A stretch of 64,000 bases of DNA, from contig JAGLEV010000029.1 in the NCBI GenBank assembly GCA_023144895.1, positions 1-64,000 on the forward strand. The letters run 5' to 3'. The first letter of the stretch is position 1; each line of letters begins with the position of its first letter. The notes below the pieces were generated by a model. It was not told the DNA's origin and did not search any database. It worked only from the letters and a program-made list of their open reading frames with translations. Below are positions 52,015-60,634 of this stretch, one piece after another. A program made the translations under genes and the position numbers. Source of the DNA: Thiotrichaceae bacterium (GTDB taxonomy: Bacteria > Pseudomonadota > Gammaproteobacteria > Thiotrichales > Thiotrichaceae).

Positions 52015-52356
52015 ATGAAATTATTATTAAGTTGGATTCTTATATCTTCGATTATATCGCTAGTAATAGTAATAAATGCCCATAAGATTATTCCTGTCGG
52101 TGAGCATACAGCTAAAAGTATCACTACATCAACAGAACTACATTTACTTAATAATCTTTTAAAAAAGGAATCAATAACTAAAGAAAACTTACATTCATTA
52201 ATTCATGAAAGACAAAGGCACTTTAAAGGTACCATAATCAGCTCACAACTTGAGTCTTTACCGATTGCTGTTATTTATTTCACTCTACTGGCTGTTAATT
52301 CTTTAAATATTATTTTTATAATTTTGGGTTTTTACTACCTTCAGCGTAAAAACTAA
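52015..52356 (+). CDS. small two-span membrane protein, unknown
   Basis: 113-aa protein with helices at residues 4-22 and about 85-108 and a charged middle (LLNNLLKKESITKENLHSLIHERQRHFKGTIIS). No family recognised. AAGGTAAATA precedes the ATG at a suitable distance and codon use looks like real coding sequence. It is transcribed away from the repeat-protein gene and toward yjbQ. Possibly a real lineage-specific gene. Confidence 0.55.
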   Translation: MKLLLSWILISSIISLVIVINAHKIIPVGEHTAKSITTSTELHLLNNLLKKESITKENLHSLIHERQRHFKGTIISSQLESLPIAVIYFTLLAVNSLNIIFIILGFYYLQRKN

Positions 52357-52440
52357 TTCTTACCGCTCGCATTTTCCCGCTGAGCAAGGTGTTATATAAG
52401 CACCATCACATAGAGGTTAAAAAGATAAGTAAATAGATGA

Positions 52441-52502
52441 CCTCAAGCCCAACCAACAAGCAATCAATCGAGTCAGCTCAACTTCAGCCCGATAAACTAA
52501 CA
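52441..52502. repeat. REP-like palindromic element, copy 2
   Basis: On the minus strand reads TTTATCGGGCTGAAGTTGAG then, about 20 bases on, GCTTGTTGGTTGGGCTT. Same core (CGGNCTGAAG, TTGTYGGTTGG) as the copies at about 1122 and 60556. The yjbQ stop codon TGA lies inside the core, so the element touches the gene end. Confidence 0.45.
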
Positions 52503-52900
52503 GTCAAACGACGCTGATAACTATGGGCACGATGCTCCCAAAGAAAAACACCTTGCCACAGACCTAGCCCTAACTGTCCATTAGTGATTGGAATGGTCAT
52601 TTCAGTTTGAGTTAATATTGTTCGTATATGCGCTGACATATCATCAGGTCCTTCTATCGTATGTCGATAAGCAGGGTCAGCATCAGGAGCTAGGCGTTTA
52701 AAAATAGTTTCCAAATCATGCCTCACATCGCTATCCGCATTTTCAGTAATAATTAATGAGGCACTGGTATGATGAATAAAGACATGACATAAGCCTGTCG
52801 TCAAGTCACTTTGTTCCACTAACTCCCTGATCAAATGCGTGATATTCGTTGTTGAACGTCCACGGGTTGTTATCGTTAGAGAATGTTGTTTTATACTCAT
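52484..52900 (-). CDS. yjbQ: YjbQ family protein (secondary thiamine-phosphate synthase enzyme)
   Basis: 138-aa conserved protein of the UPF0047/YjbQ family. Conserved parts: GLCHVFIHHTSASLIITENADSDVRHDLE, HTIEGPDDMSAHIRTIL, GQLGLGLWQGVFLWEHRAHSYQRRL, containing the histidine and glutamate ligands of the family. Its C-terminus lies in a REP-like element. The ATG overlaps the upstream lipase stop (ATGA). Known activity is a weak thiamine phosphate synthase; true role unclear. Confidence 0.92.
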   Translation of the reverse strand: MSIKQHSLTITTRGRSTTNITHLIRELVEQSDLTTGLCHVFIHHTSASLIITENADSDVRHDLETIFKRLAPDADPAYRHTIEGPDDMSAHIRTILTQTEMTIPITNGQLGLGLWQGVFLWEHRAHSYQRRLTVSLSG

Positions 52901-53730
52901 AAATCACCTCTACTATGAACCTCATCATAAATATACTGAATATAACGATTAATCGAGTGATCGCTAAAATGATCAATTTCTTTTTTCTTTAGCCCCATAA
53001 CAAAGCCTTTCCACAGATCAGCACTGCGCTGTGCGCTATTGAGTTTTTTTAGCTTACCCTCAGAATTAAGATACATTTCCGTACCTGTATGACGATAACC
53101 CATCCATGCAGGAGGTGATCGAGTCACAATATCATTGTTATTAACCCAACGATAATAATCAATATTGGCATAATTAATATAACGCTTATTACCCACTCTA
53201 GGGCTACCAAAAGTACACAGTTGCTCTGGCACGGTATTAATATGAGAAAGCAAACAACGCCCTGCACAAATTGTCGCCATTGCACCACCCAAAGAATGCC
53301 CTGTAAACCAAAGTTTCCGCGTATTGCTTATGAGCATTTTTTCTAACAATGGCCACAAATCATCCACTTCTTTTTTAAAGCCTCGATGCACGCGTCCAAT
53401 CGTTTCAGCAACCGCTTTCGTTGCATCCATATCCGCTTTTAAATCATTCCACTCATTAGGTTCTGTACCACGACAGGCAATAATAATATTAACCTCATTA
53501 GCAAAAGAATAAGCTTGTGAGCCATCATTATCAAAAAACAAGACCTCAGTATAGCCCATTGAAGCCGCCAATTTTTCAACTTCTTGTTGTGGCAAATAAG
53601 CAATCATTGCGAGTTCAGCAAGTAATAATGAACGAGACATTCCTGGCAATAATGAAAGATCTTCCACAGGAGGGGAGTGTATGACTATCTCTGTCACACT
53701 TTGTTGGCTAAGTGGTTGAGGATTTTGCAT
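52897..53730 (-). CDS. class-3 lipase (alpha/beta hydrolase)
   Basis: 277-aa lipase of the fungal-type class 3 family. Nucleophile Ser in WFTGHSLGGAMATIC near residue 145, Asp in NNDIVTRSPP region and His in DHFSDHSINRYIQYI near the C-terminus. The upstream RGTEPNEWNDLKADMDA segment supplies oxyanion-hole residues. No signal peptide is evident; N-terminus MQNPQPLSQQSV. Coupled with yjbQ by a four-base overlap. Substrate unknown. Confidence 0.9.
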   Translation of the reverse strand: MQNPQPLSQQSVTEIVIHSPPVEDLSLLPGMSRSLLLAELAMIAYLPQQEVEKLAASMGYTEVLFFDNDGSQAYSFANEVNIIIACRGTEPNEWNDLKADMDATKAVAETIGRVHRGFKKEVDDLWPLLEKMLISNTRKLWFTGHSLGGAMATICAGRCLLSHINTVPEQLCTFGSPRVGNKRYINYANIDYYRWVNNNDIVTRSPPAWMGYRHTGTEMYLNSEGKLKKLNSAQRSADLWKGFVMGLKKKEIDHFSDHSINRYIQYIYDEVHSRGDL

Positions 53731-53961
53731 AATATAGCACTAAAAACGATTGAAAATAGACATTGTATATTTACTCCTTCACTCTTGTCATGAAAAAATT
53801 GATAACAATCCAAGCACTAAACCACCTAAATTTTAATAAATAACTTTAAATAACCATCAAAAGTGACTCATTCTTAATATCTTTTACTATTATCAAAGAA
53901 GAAGAGAAGATGGATTATTAACTTCTATAAAATCATAAATCAAGAAAATAAGGAGAAGAAC

Positions 53962-54225
53962 ATGGATGTTATGTCAATTGCTATTATGTTAGTTATCGGT
54001 GGGGTTGCAGGATGGCTAGCAGGACTATTAATGAGAGGCTCAGGGCTGGGGCTTATTAGTAATATTATTGTGGGGATTATTGGCTCAGTGATTGGAACAA
54101 TTGTCGGTGATTTCTTTGCAAATACAACAGGTATGCAGGTTGATGGCTTAATGGGCACCTTTGTTTGGGCAGTCATTGGCGCAATTATTTTACTATTTTT
54201 AATTAGCTTATTTAAGCGGGTCTAA
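53962..54225 (+). CDS. GlsB/YeaQ/YmgE family membrane protein
   Basis: 87-aa three-helix inner-membrane protein of the transglycosylase-associated (Pfam Transgly_assoc) family, usually stress-related. GGVAGWLAGLLMRGSGLGLISNIIVGIIGSVIGTIVGDFF and the final helix WAVIGAIILLFLISLFKR match it. SD AAGGAGAAGA is good. It stands alone, with a convergent hairpin after it. Confidence 0.92.
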   Translation: MDVMSIAIMLVIGGVAGWLAGLLMRGSGLGLISNIIVGIIGSVIGTIVGDFFANTTGMQVDGLMGTFVWAVIGAIILLFLISLFKRV

Positions 54226-54241
54226 GCTTGGTAAGCTCAGT

Positions 54242-54284
54242 ACACTGTTTAACACGCTGAAAGTATCAAGGCGTTAAACAGTGT
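54242..54284. terminator. convergent terminator hairpin
   Basis: ACACTGTTTAAC (54242-54253) pairs perfectly with GTTAAACAGTGT (54273-54284) between the stress membrane protein gene and the 3' end of murB. Confidence 0.65.
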
Positions 54285-54293
54285 CATCCACAA

Positions 54294-55301
54294 TTAAAAC
54301 ACCCTAGGTTCAGCCTCCAACACCAATGAAAACTTATCCTTAACAGACCGAATAATATCCTCCGCTAACGTCTTCACTGCCTGCCCACTCGCACCACCAT
54401 GATTCACTAACACCAGTGCATGATCCTTATAAACACCCACATTACCTTGACGATGACCTTTCCAACCACATTGATCAATCAACCAAGCTGCCGAGGTTTT
54501 GACAGAGCCATCTGCTTGTGGGTAGTTCGGTAAATTAGAGTACTTTGCCACTAAATTCTGCCACTCATTGTTACTTATTATCGGGTTTTTAAAAAAGCTC
54601 CCCGCATTACCCATTATCGTAGGATCAGGGAGTTTACTTTGTCTTAATGCAATAATTGTATCGCTAATATTGCGTGCTGTTAGCTCTTTGCCCTCGAGTG
54701 CTTGCTGGACTCCAGCATAAGCTATTTTCCACCGTGGCTTTTTAGGCAATGCAAACGTTACCGCCGTAATCAATAGTCGCCCCTGACTCACCGACTTGAA
54801 ATAACTCTCTCGATAAGAAAACTGACAAGCAGCTTTATCTAAAGTCGATGCTTCCCCCCTATCTAAATCAATCACATCAACAGAGTGCAAACGATCAACT
54901 AACTCAACCCCATATGCACCAATATTTTGTACGGGTGCCGCACCCACCGTACCAGGAATTAATGATAAATTTTCTAAGCCTCCCCAGCCCTGCTCTATTG
55001 TCCACCGTACAAATTGGTGCCAATTTTCTCCCGCACTCGCTTTGACATAGTAAGTCGTATCATCTTCACTCACTAATGCTTTACCCTGTAAATTAACTCG
55101 TACAATTAAACCTTCAAAGGTTTGAGTAAATAAACAATTACTACCACCACCCAATAGCAAATAAGGTAGGTCATGGTTTACTCGCCATTCCCTAAGCGCC
55201 ACAACATCATCCAGCCTATTCAGCTCCATAAAATACTGTGCATCAATATCAATGCCGAAACTGTTATAAGGCTGTAATGAAATATTTTCAGAAATAGTCA
55301 T
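54294..55301 (-). CDS. murB: UDP-N-acetylenolpyruvoylglucosamine reductase
   Basis: FAD-dependent reductase making UDP-N-acetylmuramic acid, the second committed step of peptidoglycan precursor synthesis. 335 aa of the E. coli type: N-terminal LQPYNSFGIDIDAQ, FAD-binding LLGGGSNCLF, SLIPGTVGAAPVQNIGAYGVE and the catalytic serine in GNAGSFFKNP; the inserted loop typical of the long form is included. It follows the dehydrogenase gene by three bases. Confidence 0.96.
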   Translation of the reverse strand: MTISENISLQPYNSFGIDIDAQYFMELNRLDDVVALREWRVNHDLPYLLLGGGSNCLFTQTFEGLIVRVNLQGKALVSEDDTTYYVKASAGENWHQFVRWTIEQGWGGLENLSLIPGTVGAAPVQNIGAYGVELVDRLHSVDVIDLDRGEASTLDKAACQFSYRESYFKSVSQGRLLITAVTFALPKKPRWKIAYAGVQQALEGKELTARNISDTIIALRQSKLPDPTIMGNAGSFFKNPIISNNEWQNLVAKYSNLPNYPQADGSVKTSAAWLIDQCGWKGHRQGNVGVYKDHALVLVNHGGASGQAVKTLAEDIIRSVKDKFSLVLEAEPRVF

Positions 55302-55304
55302 CTA

Positions 55305-56168
55305 TTAGGACTCAAATTGTTTGATTAAAATAGAAGTATCACTTCTCTGATAGCCTTGTTTTTGCAATTCTTCATAGCGAGCATCCACCTGTTTTGCTAA
55401 CGGTAAATCCAAACCATGTTGAGCCGCCTCATCTAAACAAATACCTAAGTCCTTACGCATTAAATCAATGGCAAAGCCAAAATCAAAACGATCATCCATC
55501 ATCGTTTTTGTCCGTTGCTGCATTTGCCAAGAGCTTGCCGCACCTTGTCCAATACTGGCAAGAATAGTCTCCGCACTCAAACCGACTTTTTTTGCCAAAG
55601 CCAAGCCTTCTGAAAGCCCTTGTAAGACCCCTGCGACACAAAGCTGATTAACCATTTTACAACGTTGCCCTGCCCCTGCACTACCAACATAATTCATATT
55701 ACTGGCATAACATTCGAGTAATGGTTTTGCAGTATAAAAAGCCTCCTCATCACCACCAACCATAATACTCAACGTACCATTAACCGCACCTAACTCTCCC
55801 CCTGTCACAGGAGCATCCAAAAAATGTAAGCCACGAGACTGACAGTCTTGATATAAACGTTCCGCTATCGTCGCAGTGCAACTTGTATGATCAACCACTA
55901 AAGCCCCCTTAGGGAGTTGATCTAATAATGATTGTTGGTAAAAGACCGTTTCTAGCGAAGCATCATCGGTTAAACACGTTATTAATATATCAATATCACT
56001 CAAATCTTTCGTTATATCATCCGTACTCTTACCCTCGTAATGTTGACACCAACTTTCTACTTTTGCAGGGCTACGATTAACGACTATTAGCTCATGACCT
56101 TTATTTGCCAAATGCCCTGCCATGGGGTAGCCCATCACACCTAAACCGATAAATGCTATTTTTTTCAT
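55305..56168 (-). CDS. beta-hydroxyacid dehydrogenase (NAD(P)-binding)
   Basis: 287-aa enzyme of the 3-hydroxyisobutyrate/tartronate-semialdehyde/GLYR family. Rossmann motif GLGVMGYPMAGHL at residues 7-19, DAPVTGGELGA substrate motif near 118, and KMVNQLC with catalytic Lys near 171. Length and motifs fit GarR/MmsB/GlxR homologues and bacterial succinic semialdehyde reductase; the substrate cannot be fixed. Its ATG overlaps the last base of the rnfH stop region. Confidence 0.92.
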   Translation of the reverse strand: MKKIAFIGLGVMGYPMAGHLANKGHELIVVNRSPAKVESWCQHYEGKSTDDITKDLSDIDILITCLTDDASLETVFYQQSLLDQLPKGALVVDHTSCTATIAERLYQDCQSRGLHFLDAPVTGGELGAVNGTLSIMVGGDEEAFYTAKPLLECYASNMNYVGSAGAGQRCKMVNQLCVAGVLQGLSEGLALAKKVGLSAETILASIGQGAASSWQMQQRTKTMMDDRFDFGFAIDLMRKDLGICLDEAAQHGLDLPLAKQVDARYEELQKQGYQRSDTSILIKQFES

Positions 56169-56473
56169 TAAGTATTGCCTTTTTTCATCTTCTTACCCGC
56201 TGCCGCGCGCTTTCGTCTCACTTCTTTCGGATCAGCAATAAGAGGACGGTATATTTCTATTCGGTCTTTATCTCGCAATACTTGTCCTAGTTTAGTCATT
56301 TTGCCAAAAATACCGACTTTATTGATTTTCAGATCAATCTGTGGGTACTCAATCACTATTTTTGAACGCTCTACGGCTTCTTGTACGGTAACGCCCTGCT
56401 CCAAAGCAATAGAAAAGATCACTTGCTCTTCAGGTAAAGCATAAACTAGCTCGATATTAATCGTCTCAGCCAT
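56168..56473 (-). CDS. rnfH: RnfH family protein
   Basis: A 101-aa ubiquitin-like (beta-grasp) protein, UPF0125. I start at the ATG at 56473: [17 protein letters not shown] matches the family start, while the longer frame to 56503 begins inside the ratA gene. It overlaps the ratA stop by eight bases. RatA-RnfH pairs are conserved next to smpB in many gammaproteobacteria. Function is unknown; the C-terminus RRKRAAAGKKMKKG is basic. Confidence 0.9.
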   Translation of the reverse strand: MAETINIELVYALPEEQVIFSIALEQGVTVQEAVERSKIVIEYPQIDLKINKVGIFGKMTKLGQVLRDKDRIEIYRPLIADPKEVRRKRAAAGKKMKKGNT

Positions 56474-56897
56474 ATTGTTTTTTCGCCTCTTCAATAAATG
56501 CATCGATTAAGCTATTCGCAATTTGATTAAAAATAGGTCCAATGGTTAGCTCAACGAGGCGACTAGAAAACTGGAAGTCTAAGTCAAAGGAGATTTTACA
56601 GGCTTGCCCTTTAATATCTTGAAAAGTCCATAGCCCATTAAGGCTTTTAAACGGCCCATTAATGAGTTGCATCTCCAAAGACTCACCTTCAACCAAAATA
56701 TTGCTCGTAGTAAAGGTTTTATTCACAGGTCCTTTTGCAATGGTAATGGAAGCCGTTGTTGTATTACCATCAACGGATAAGGTTTTTGCATCTCCGCACC
56801 ATGGAAGGAAGTTAGGGTATTGATCAACCTCTTTAACAATGGTGTACATTTGTATCGGTGAATAAGGAACAAGTGCGGTACGATTTATTATGGTCAT
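56466..56897 (-). CDS. ratA: RatA-like START-domain protein (ribosome association / CoQ-binding)
   Basis: 143-aa SRPBCC/START fold (Polyketide_cyc) protein; in E. coli RatA blocks ribosome subunit association and its eukaryotic relative Coq10 binds ubiquinone. N-terminal [27 protein letters not shown] and [10 protein letters not shown]...[33 protein letters not shown] are family markers. Paired with rnfH and facing smpB, whose start is 69 bases away on the other strand. Confidence 0.92.
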   Translation of the reverse strand: MTIINRTALVPYSPIQMYTIVKEVDQYPNFLPWCGDAKTLSVDGNTTTASITIAKGPVNKTFTTSNILVEGESLEMQLINGPFKSLNGLWTFQDIKGQACKISFDLDFQFSSRLVELTIGPIFNQIANSLIDAFIEEAKKQYG

Positions 56898-56966
56898 TCA
56901 TTTTTCCTTGTTAACACGAACATCTGTTATCGTGCAATAGTCATTTTATCTGTATATAATAACCTA

Positions 56967-57449
56967 ATGGCAAAACGAAAGAAAAAAAAAGGGCATGGCG
57001 GAACAACCATCGCTCTCAACAAGGCAGCAAGACATAATTACTTTATTGAAACTACTTTTGAGGCTGGGCTTGTACTCGAAGGCTGGGAAGTAAAAAGTCT
57101 TAGAGAAGGTCGTGGGCAACTCAAAGAATCTCACGTGCAATTATATAAAGGTGAGGCGTGGCTATTTGGTGCGCATATCTCACCCTTACTTTCTGCTTCA
57201 ACCCATATTGACCCTAATCCCCTACGAAAGCGTAAACTTTTATTGCACACCCATGAATTATCAAGATTGATTGGTGCGACAGAGCGTAAAGGTTATACCA
57301 TCGCGGCATTGGCATTATATTGGAAGAAAAATCGTATCAAACTGGAAATAGGTTTGGCAAAAGGTAAGCAACAGCATGATAAACGTGCGAGTGCTAAGGA
57401 ACAAGACTGGAACCGTGAAAAGCAACGCGTGATGAAGAATAGCTATTAA
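56967..57449 (+). CDS. smpB: tmRNA-binding protein SmpB
   Basis: 160-aa partner of tmRNA in trans-translation. Contains [43 protein letters not shown] and the basic C-terminal tail [26 protein letters not shown] that inserts in the decoding centre. The ssrA gene, often adjacent in this phylum, was searched for in the following 260 bases and not found. Confidence 0.97.
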   Translation: MAKRKKKKGHGGTTIALNKAARHNYFIETTFEAGLVLEGWEVKSLREGRGQLKESHVQLYKGEAWLFGAHISPLLSASTHIDPNPLRKRKLLLHTHELSRLIGATERKGYTIAALALYWKKNRIKLEIGLAKGKQQHDKRASAKEQDWNREKQRVMKNSY

Positions 57450-57569
57450 TTAAAAAATGCTAGCGATGATTTGCTCAACTTTATGACAGATTGACTAAAA
57501 AACTTACATAAATTGATGAATATATATCAGATTTTAAGCTCTTATTCAGCTTCTTTGTATAAAATACAC

Positions 57570-57700
57570 TCAATGTATTCAGTAACGAAGGTTATTGTGA
57601 GCGGCAGGTTAATCATTAGATTTCAATCTGAATAACTTCACCGTTACTGGATTCATTATTCTTCCTAAACAACATCATCCACTGGGTGATGTTGTTTATC
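57570..57700 (+). ncRNA. candidate small RNA between smpB and mscL
   Basis: Three stacked helices: 57577-57587 with 57642-57652 (11 pairs including one U-G), 57589-57596 with 57631-57638 (8 pairs including a G-U), 57605-57610 with 57625-57630 (6 pairs including a G-U); the last two abut at 57630/57631. A weak TATAAAA at 57558-57564 stands upstream. A strong hairpin, AAACAACATCA (57667-57677) with TGATGTTGTTT (57687-57697), follows with a T-rich tail. This looks like a self-contained transcript. It could alternatively be the 3' untranslated region of smpB, or of mscL on the other strand. No known family recognised. Confidence 0.4.
57667..57697. terminator. perfect hairpin, convergent smpB/mscL terminator
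   Basis: An 11-pair perfect stem with a nine-base loop, 16 bases beyond the mscL stop on its downstream side, and followed on the plus strand by TATCTTTCT. Serves mscL and/or the upstream candidate RNA. Confidence 0.65.
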
Positions 57701-57712
57701 TTTCTAAAAAAC

Positions 57713-58102
57713 TTACTTTTTTCTTAATTCATCACGAATTTCAGCAAGAAGGTCTTCTGTTGTTGGACCTTTCTCTTCTTCTTTCTCTGGTGTACGCATT
57801 TTATTCATTAACTTAATTAACATAAAGATTGCAAATGCAATAATAGTGAAATCAATTAATGCTTGAAGAAAAGCACCATACGTCCATAGTAAGGCAGGTG
57901 TCTCACCAACGGCTTTTTGTAGCGTAATACTCAGATCAGAAAAATCAACGCCTCCCATCAATAAACCAATCGGTGGCATGATCACATTATCAACTAACGA
58001 TGATACTAGCTTACCTACAGCTCCACCGATAATAATACCCGTCGCCATGTCCATCATATTGCCTTTCATAGCAAACTCTTTAAATTCTGCAATTATTCCC
58101 AT
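57713..58102 (-). CDS. mscL: large-conductance mechanosensitive channel
   Basis: 129-aa pentameric inner-membrane channel that releases solutes on hypo-osmotic shock. N-terminal amphipathic FKEFAMKGNMMDMATGIIIGGAVGKLVSSLVDNVIMPPIGLLMGG covers helix 1 with the glycine-rich gate, then helix 2 ALIDFTIIAFAIFMLIKLMNKM and a charged cytosolic bundle. SD AAAGGAGTAA is strong. Complete. Confidence 0.97.
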   Translation of the reverse strand: MGIIAEFKEFAMKGNMMDMATGIIIGGAVGKLVSSLVDNVIMPPIGLLMGGVDFSDLSITLQKAVGETPALLWTYGAFLQALIDFTIIAFAIFMLIKLMNKMRTPEKEEEKGPTTEDLLAEIRDELRKK

Positions 58103-58674
58103 TCTGTTACTCCTTTAATATGGTAAATATAAAATATGAGGTTTTTACAAGAGTCAAATGGTTACTCATGTAAAGCGCTCAATATGGAAAGTTCTATTAA
58201 TCAATTTCTACCGCTTCTTTGGAATAGAATGATTTCTTACTGAATAAAAATAGTACAAAATGAGTATAAAATTTACTCTATTTGCTCTATTTCTAGTAAA
58301 AAACCACTATTTTTGGCTATATGAAAATAATAGCCCCTAACTGAGCACATAAAATCTTTTTAAACCCACTCGAAACGCCTTAAGTCATTGCACAAAGCGC
58401 ACTGATAATGGTGTGCAAAAATAACGATAGGCTTCCTGATCTCATCAGGATTTGAGCTAAAAAGTTCGCCGTAATGTAGGTTGTTTAATTTTCAGATTTC
58501 CAATATTGCCTTAGAAGGATATTGTTAAGATATATAGCTGTAGAACCCCTTATAATTAATAAAAAAACCATAAATACTGATGAACGTTATAGGTATCCTG
58601 CTCTTCTGCCTCCCTTGTTAGTAAAGTTGAACTAAGCTACTATTCAAGACCTTATTTATTATCCTGAAAATACT
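58103..58674. other. 570-base non-coding stretch with several hairpins
   Basis: No open frame with a ribosome-binding site. Visible stems: TTCTATT/AATAGAA (58192-58198, 58223-58229), AAAAATAGT/ACTATTTTT (58246-58254, 58306-58314), GGCTAT/ATAGCC (58315-58320, 58330-58335), GCGCAC/GTGTGC (58397-58402, 58411-58416), TCCTGA/TCAGGA (58434-58439, 58445-58450). It must also hold the mscL and cysS promoters. Could be an untranslated leader, a small RNA or decayed DNA. Confidence 0.35.
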
Positions 58675-60057
58675 ATGTTGCAAGTCTACAATAGCCTAAC
58701 GAATCAAAAAGAAAACTTTGTACCTATTAATCCAGAACAGGTGCGAATGTATGTTTGTGGAATGACGGTTTATGATTATTGCCACTTAGGTCATGCACGT
58801 GTGATGATTGTTTTTGATACTATTTATCGTCATTTAAAATCATTAGGTTATGACGTTAATTATGTTCGTAACATTACAGATATTGACGATAAAATTATTG
58901 AACGAGCAAATCAAAATAGTGAGCCTTTTGAAGTACTCACTCAACGCTTTATTGATGCTATGCATGATGATGAAAAGTCACTCGGGTTATTAGCACCCAG
59001 CTTAGAGCCACGTGCAACGGATCATATGCCTAATATTATTGAGATGATCCAAACTCTAGTGGCTAAAGATTATGCCTATGCAGCAGAAAATGGTGATGTC
59101 TATTACCGTGTGGCTAAATTTAAAGGCTATGGCAAGCTATCAGGTCGTCTCCTAGAAGATTTACGTGCAGGCGAACGTATTGCTATTGATCAATATAAGC
59201 AAGATCCCCTCGATTTTGTTCTTTGGAAAGCAGTAAAGCCTGATGAGCCTTACTGGGATTCACCTTGGGGTAAAGGTCGTCCGGGTTGGCATATTGAATG
59301 TTCTGCCATGTCAACACATCACTTGGGTAACCATTTTGATATCCACGGTGGTGGGCACGACTTACAATTCCCTCATCATGAAAATGAAATTGCTCAAAGT
59401 GAAGCCTGCACAGGTGAACATTTTGCTAACTATTGGTTACACAATGGCTTTATTCGTGTTGATAAAGAGAAAATGTCGAAATCTTTGAATAACTTCTTTA
59501 CTATTCGTGATGTATTGAAAGATTATAAAGGTGAGGAGATTCGTTATTATATTCTGACGAGTCAATACCGTAGTCCACTACAGTACAGTACAGCACAATT
59601 AGATAGTGCACATAGCTCACTAGAACGTTTATATACCGCACTACGAGGGCTAGAAGATGGTGAGGCACTAGAAAATAGCCCTGCCGAAATGCAATTTATT
59701 GCGGCAATGAATGATGATTTTAATACACCCAAAGCATTGGCAGTATTATTTGAATTAGCACATGACTGTAATCGTCAGAGAGATAGTCAGCCTGAGCAAG
59801 CACTTCAAACGGCTGCTTTGCTTAAAAAGCTAGGCTCACAATTAGGGCTATTACAAACAGAACCTGAATTATGGTTTAAAGGTATCGATACTGAAAGTGA
59901 TATGAGTGATGATCAAATTAATGATCTGATTGCACAACGCAACTTAGCTAAGCAAGAAAAAGACTGGGCTAAAGCAGATGATATTCGTAATCAACTGAGT
60001 GAATTGAATATTGCATTGAAAGATGGTGCGCAGGAAACGACTTGGCGTAGAAAGTAG
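58675..60057 (+). CDS. cysS: cysteinyl-tRNA synthetase
   Basis: Class I tRNA synthetase charging tRNA-Cys, 460 aa (E. coli 461). Zinc ligand Cys in YVCGMTVYDYCHLGHAR including the HIGH-like HLGH, ECSAMSTHHLGNHFDIHGGGHDLQFPHHENEIAQSE with the remaining ligands, KMSKS loop, and the C-terminal anticodon domain ending with WAKADDIRNQLSELNIALKDGAQETTWRRK. All motifs are intact. Confidence 0.98.
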   Translation: MLQVYNSLTNQKENFVPINPEQVRMYVCGMTVYDYCHLGHARVMIVFDTIYRHLKSLGYDVNYVRNITDIDDKIIERANQNSEPFEVLTQRFIDAMHDDEKSLGLLAPSLEPRATDHMPNIIEMIQTLVAKDYAYAAENGDVYYRVAKFKGYGKLSGRLLEDLRAGERIAIDQYKQDPLDFVLWKAVKPDEPYWDSPWGKGRPGWHIECSAMSTHHLGNHFDIHGGGHDLQFPHHENEIAQSEACTGEHFANYWLHNGFIRVDKEKMSKSLNNFFTIRDVLKDYKGEEIRYYILTSQYRSPLQYSTAQLDSAHSSLERLYTALRGLEDGEALENSPAEMQFIAAMNDDFNTPKALAVLFELAHDCNRQRDSQPEQALQTAALLKKLGSQLGLLQTEPELWFKGIDTESDMSDDQINDLIAQRNLAKQEKDWAKADDIRNQLSELNIALKDGAQETTWRRK

Positions 60058-60153
60058 ATTGTTATCAATATTTATAAGTTGCTGGTCACTTTTTCTATTT
60101 TTTGTAAGTGATGCACTTATTATGTGAATCTGAGGCTTTAAGGAAAATATATT

Positions 60154-60528
60154 ATGATAAAAATTTCAGTGAGTATTGATGTCTCAGACTTAAAAAAAGC
60201 AGAGATTTTTTATGTTAGAGCACTTGGTTGTAAAAAAGTACGTGATCAAGGTTCTAATATGGTTGTTCTTTCAGTAGAGAACTGTGATATATACCTACAA
60301 GAAAAAGAAGCTGGAACAAAGCCTCTAGTATCAAGTACTGTTGTTCGTGACTATAAGCGACATTGGACACCTATTCATTTGGATTTTCTCTGTGAGAATG
60401 TAGATGAACTTGTATTAAAAATAGTTAAATTAGGTGGGTCACATGAAGGTGGAGAAAGTGGAGATTGGGGGTCTATAGCTCATTGTGCAGACCCTTTTGG
60501 TAACGGATTTTGTATTATCAACGAATGA
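60154..60528 (+). CDS. VOC-superfamily (glyoxalase-like) protein
   Basis: 124-aa cytosolic protein with one vicinal-oxygen-chelate module: IKISVSIDVSDLKKAEIFYVRALGCKKV, IHLDFLCENVDELVLKIVKLGGSHE and HCADPFGNGFCIIN. It has the His-Glu metal ligand pattern partly preserved. Substrate unknown. SD TAAGGAAAA. It converges with ccmI about 106 bases away, with a REP-like element in between. Confidence 0.87.
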   Translation: MIKISVSIDVSDLKKAEIFYVRALGCKKVRDQGSNMVVLSVENCDIYLQEKEAGTKPLVSSTVVRDYKRHWTPIHLDFLCENVDELVLKIVKLGGSHEGGESGDWGSIAHCADPFGNGFCIINE

Positions 60529-60555
60529 AACAACAAAACTTAATTAAGGTCAGTC

Positions 60556-60632
60556 GCTAAAATAATGGGCTGAAGCCAACCGACAAGGTGATGAATAAAT
60601 ACAAAACCTATCGATCAAACTTCAGTCCGACA
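60556..60632. repeat. REP-like palindromic element, copy 3
   Basis: GGGCTGAAGCCAACCGACAAG near 60560-60583 and, after about 35 bases, the inverse core AACTTCAGTCCGACAAACT. Same sequence family as the copies at about 1122 and 52441. Sits between convergent genes directly after the ccmI stop. Confidence 0.45.
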
Positions 60633-60634
60633 AA

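Noticed and set aside
54242-54284. Integron attC-like site (GCGTTAAAC/GTTTAAC ends)
   Set aside because: It is a simple near-perfect hairpin between convergent genes with no cassette structure or integrase; best read as a terminator.
57450-57712. tmRNA (ssrA) gene next to smpB
   Set aside because: No tRNA-like acceptor ends or tag-peptide reading frame; the structure present differs.
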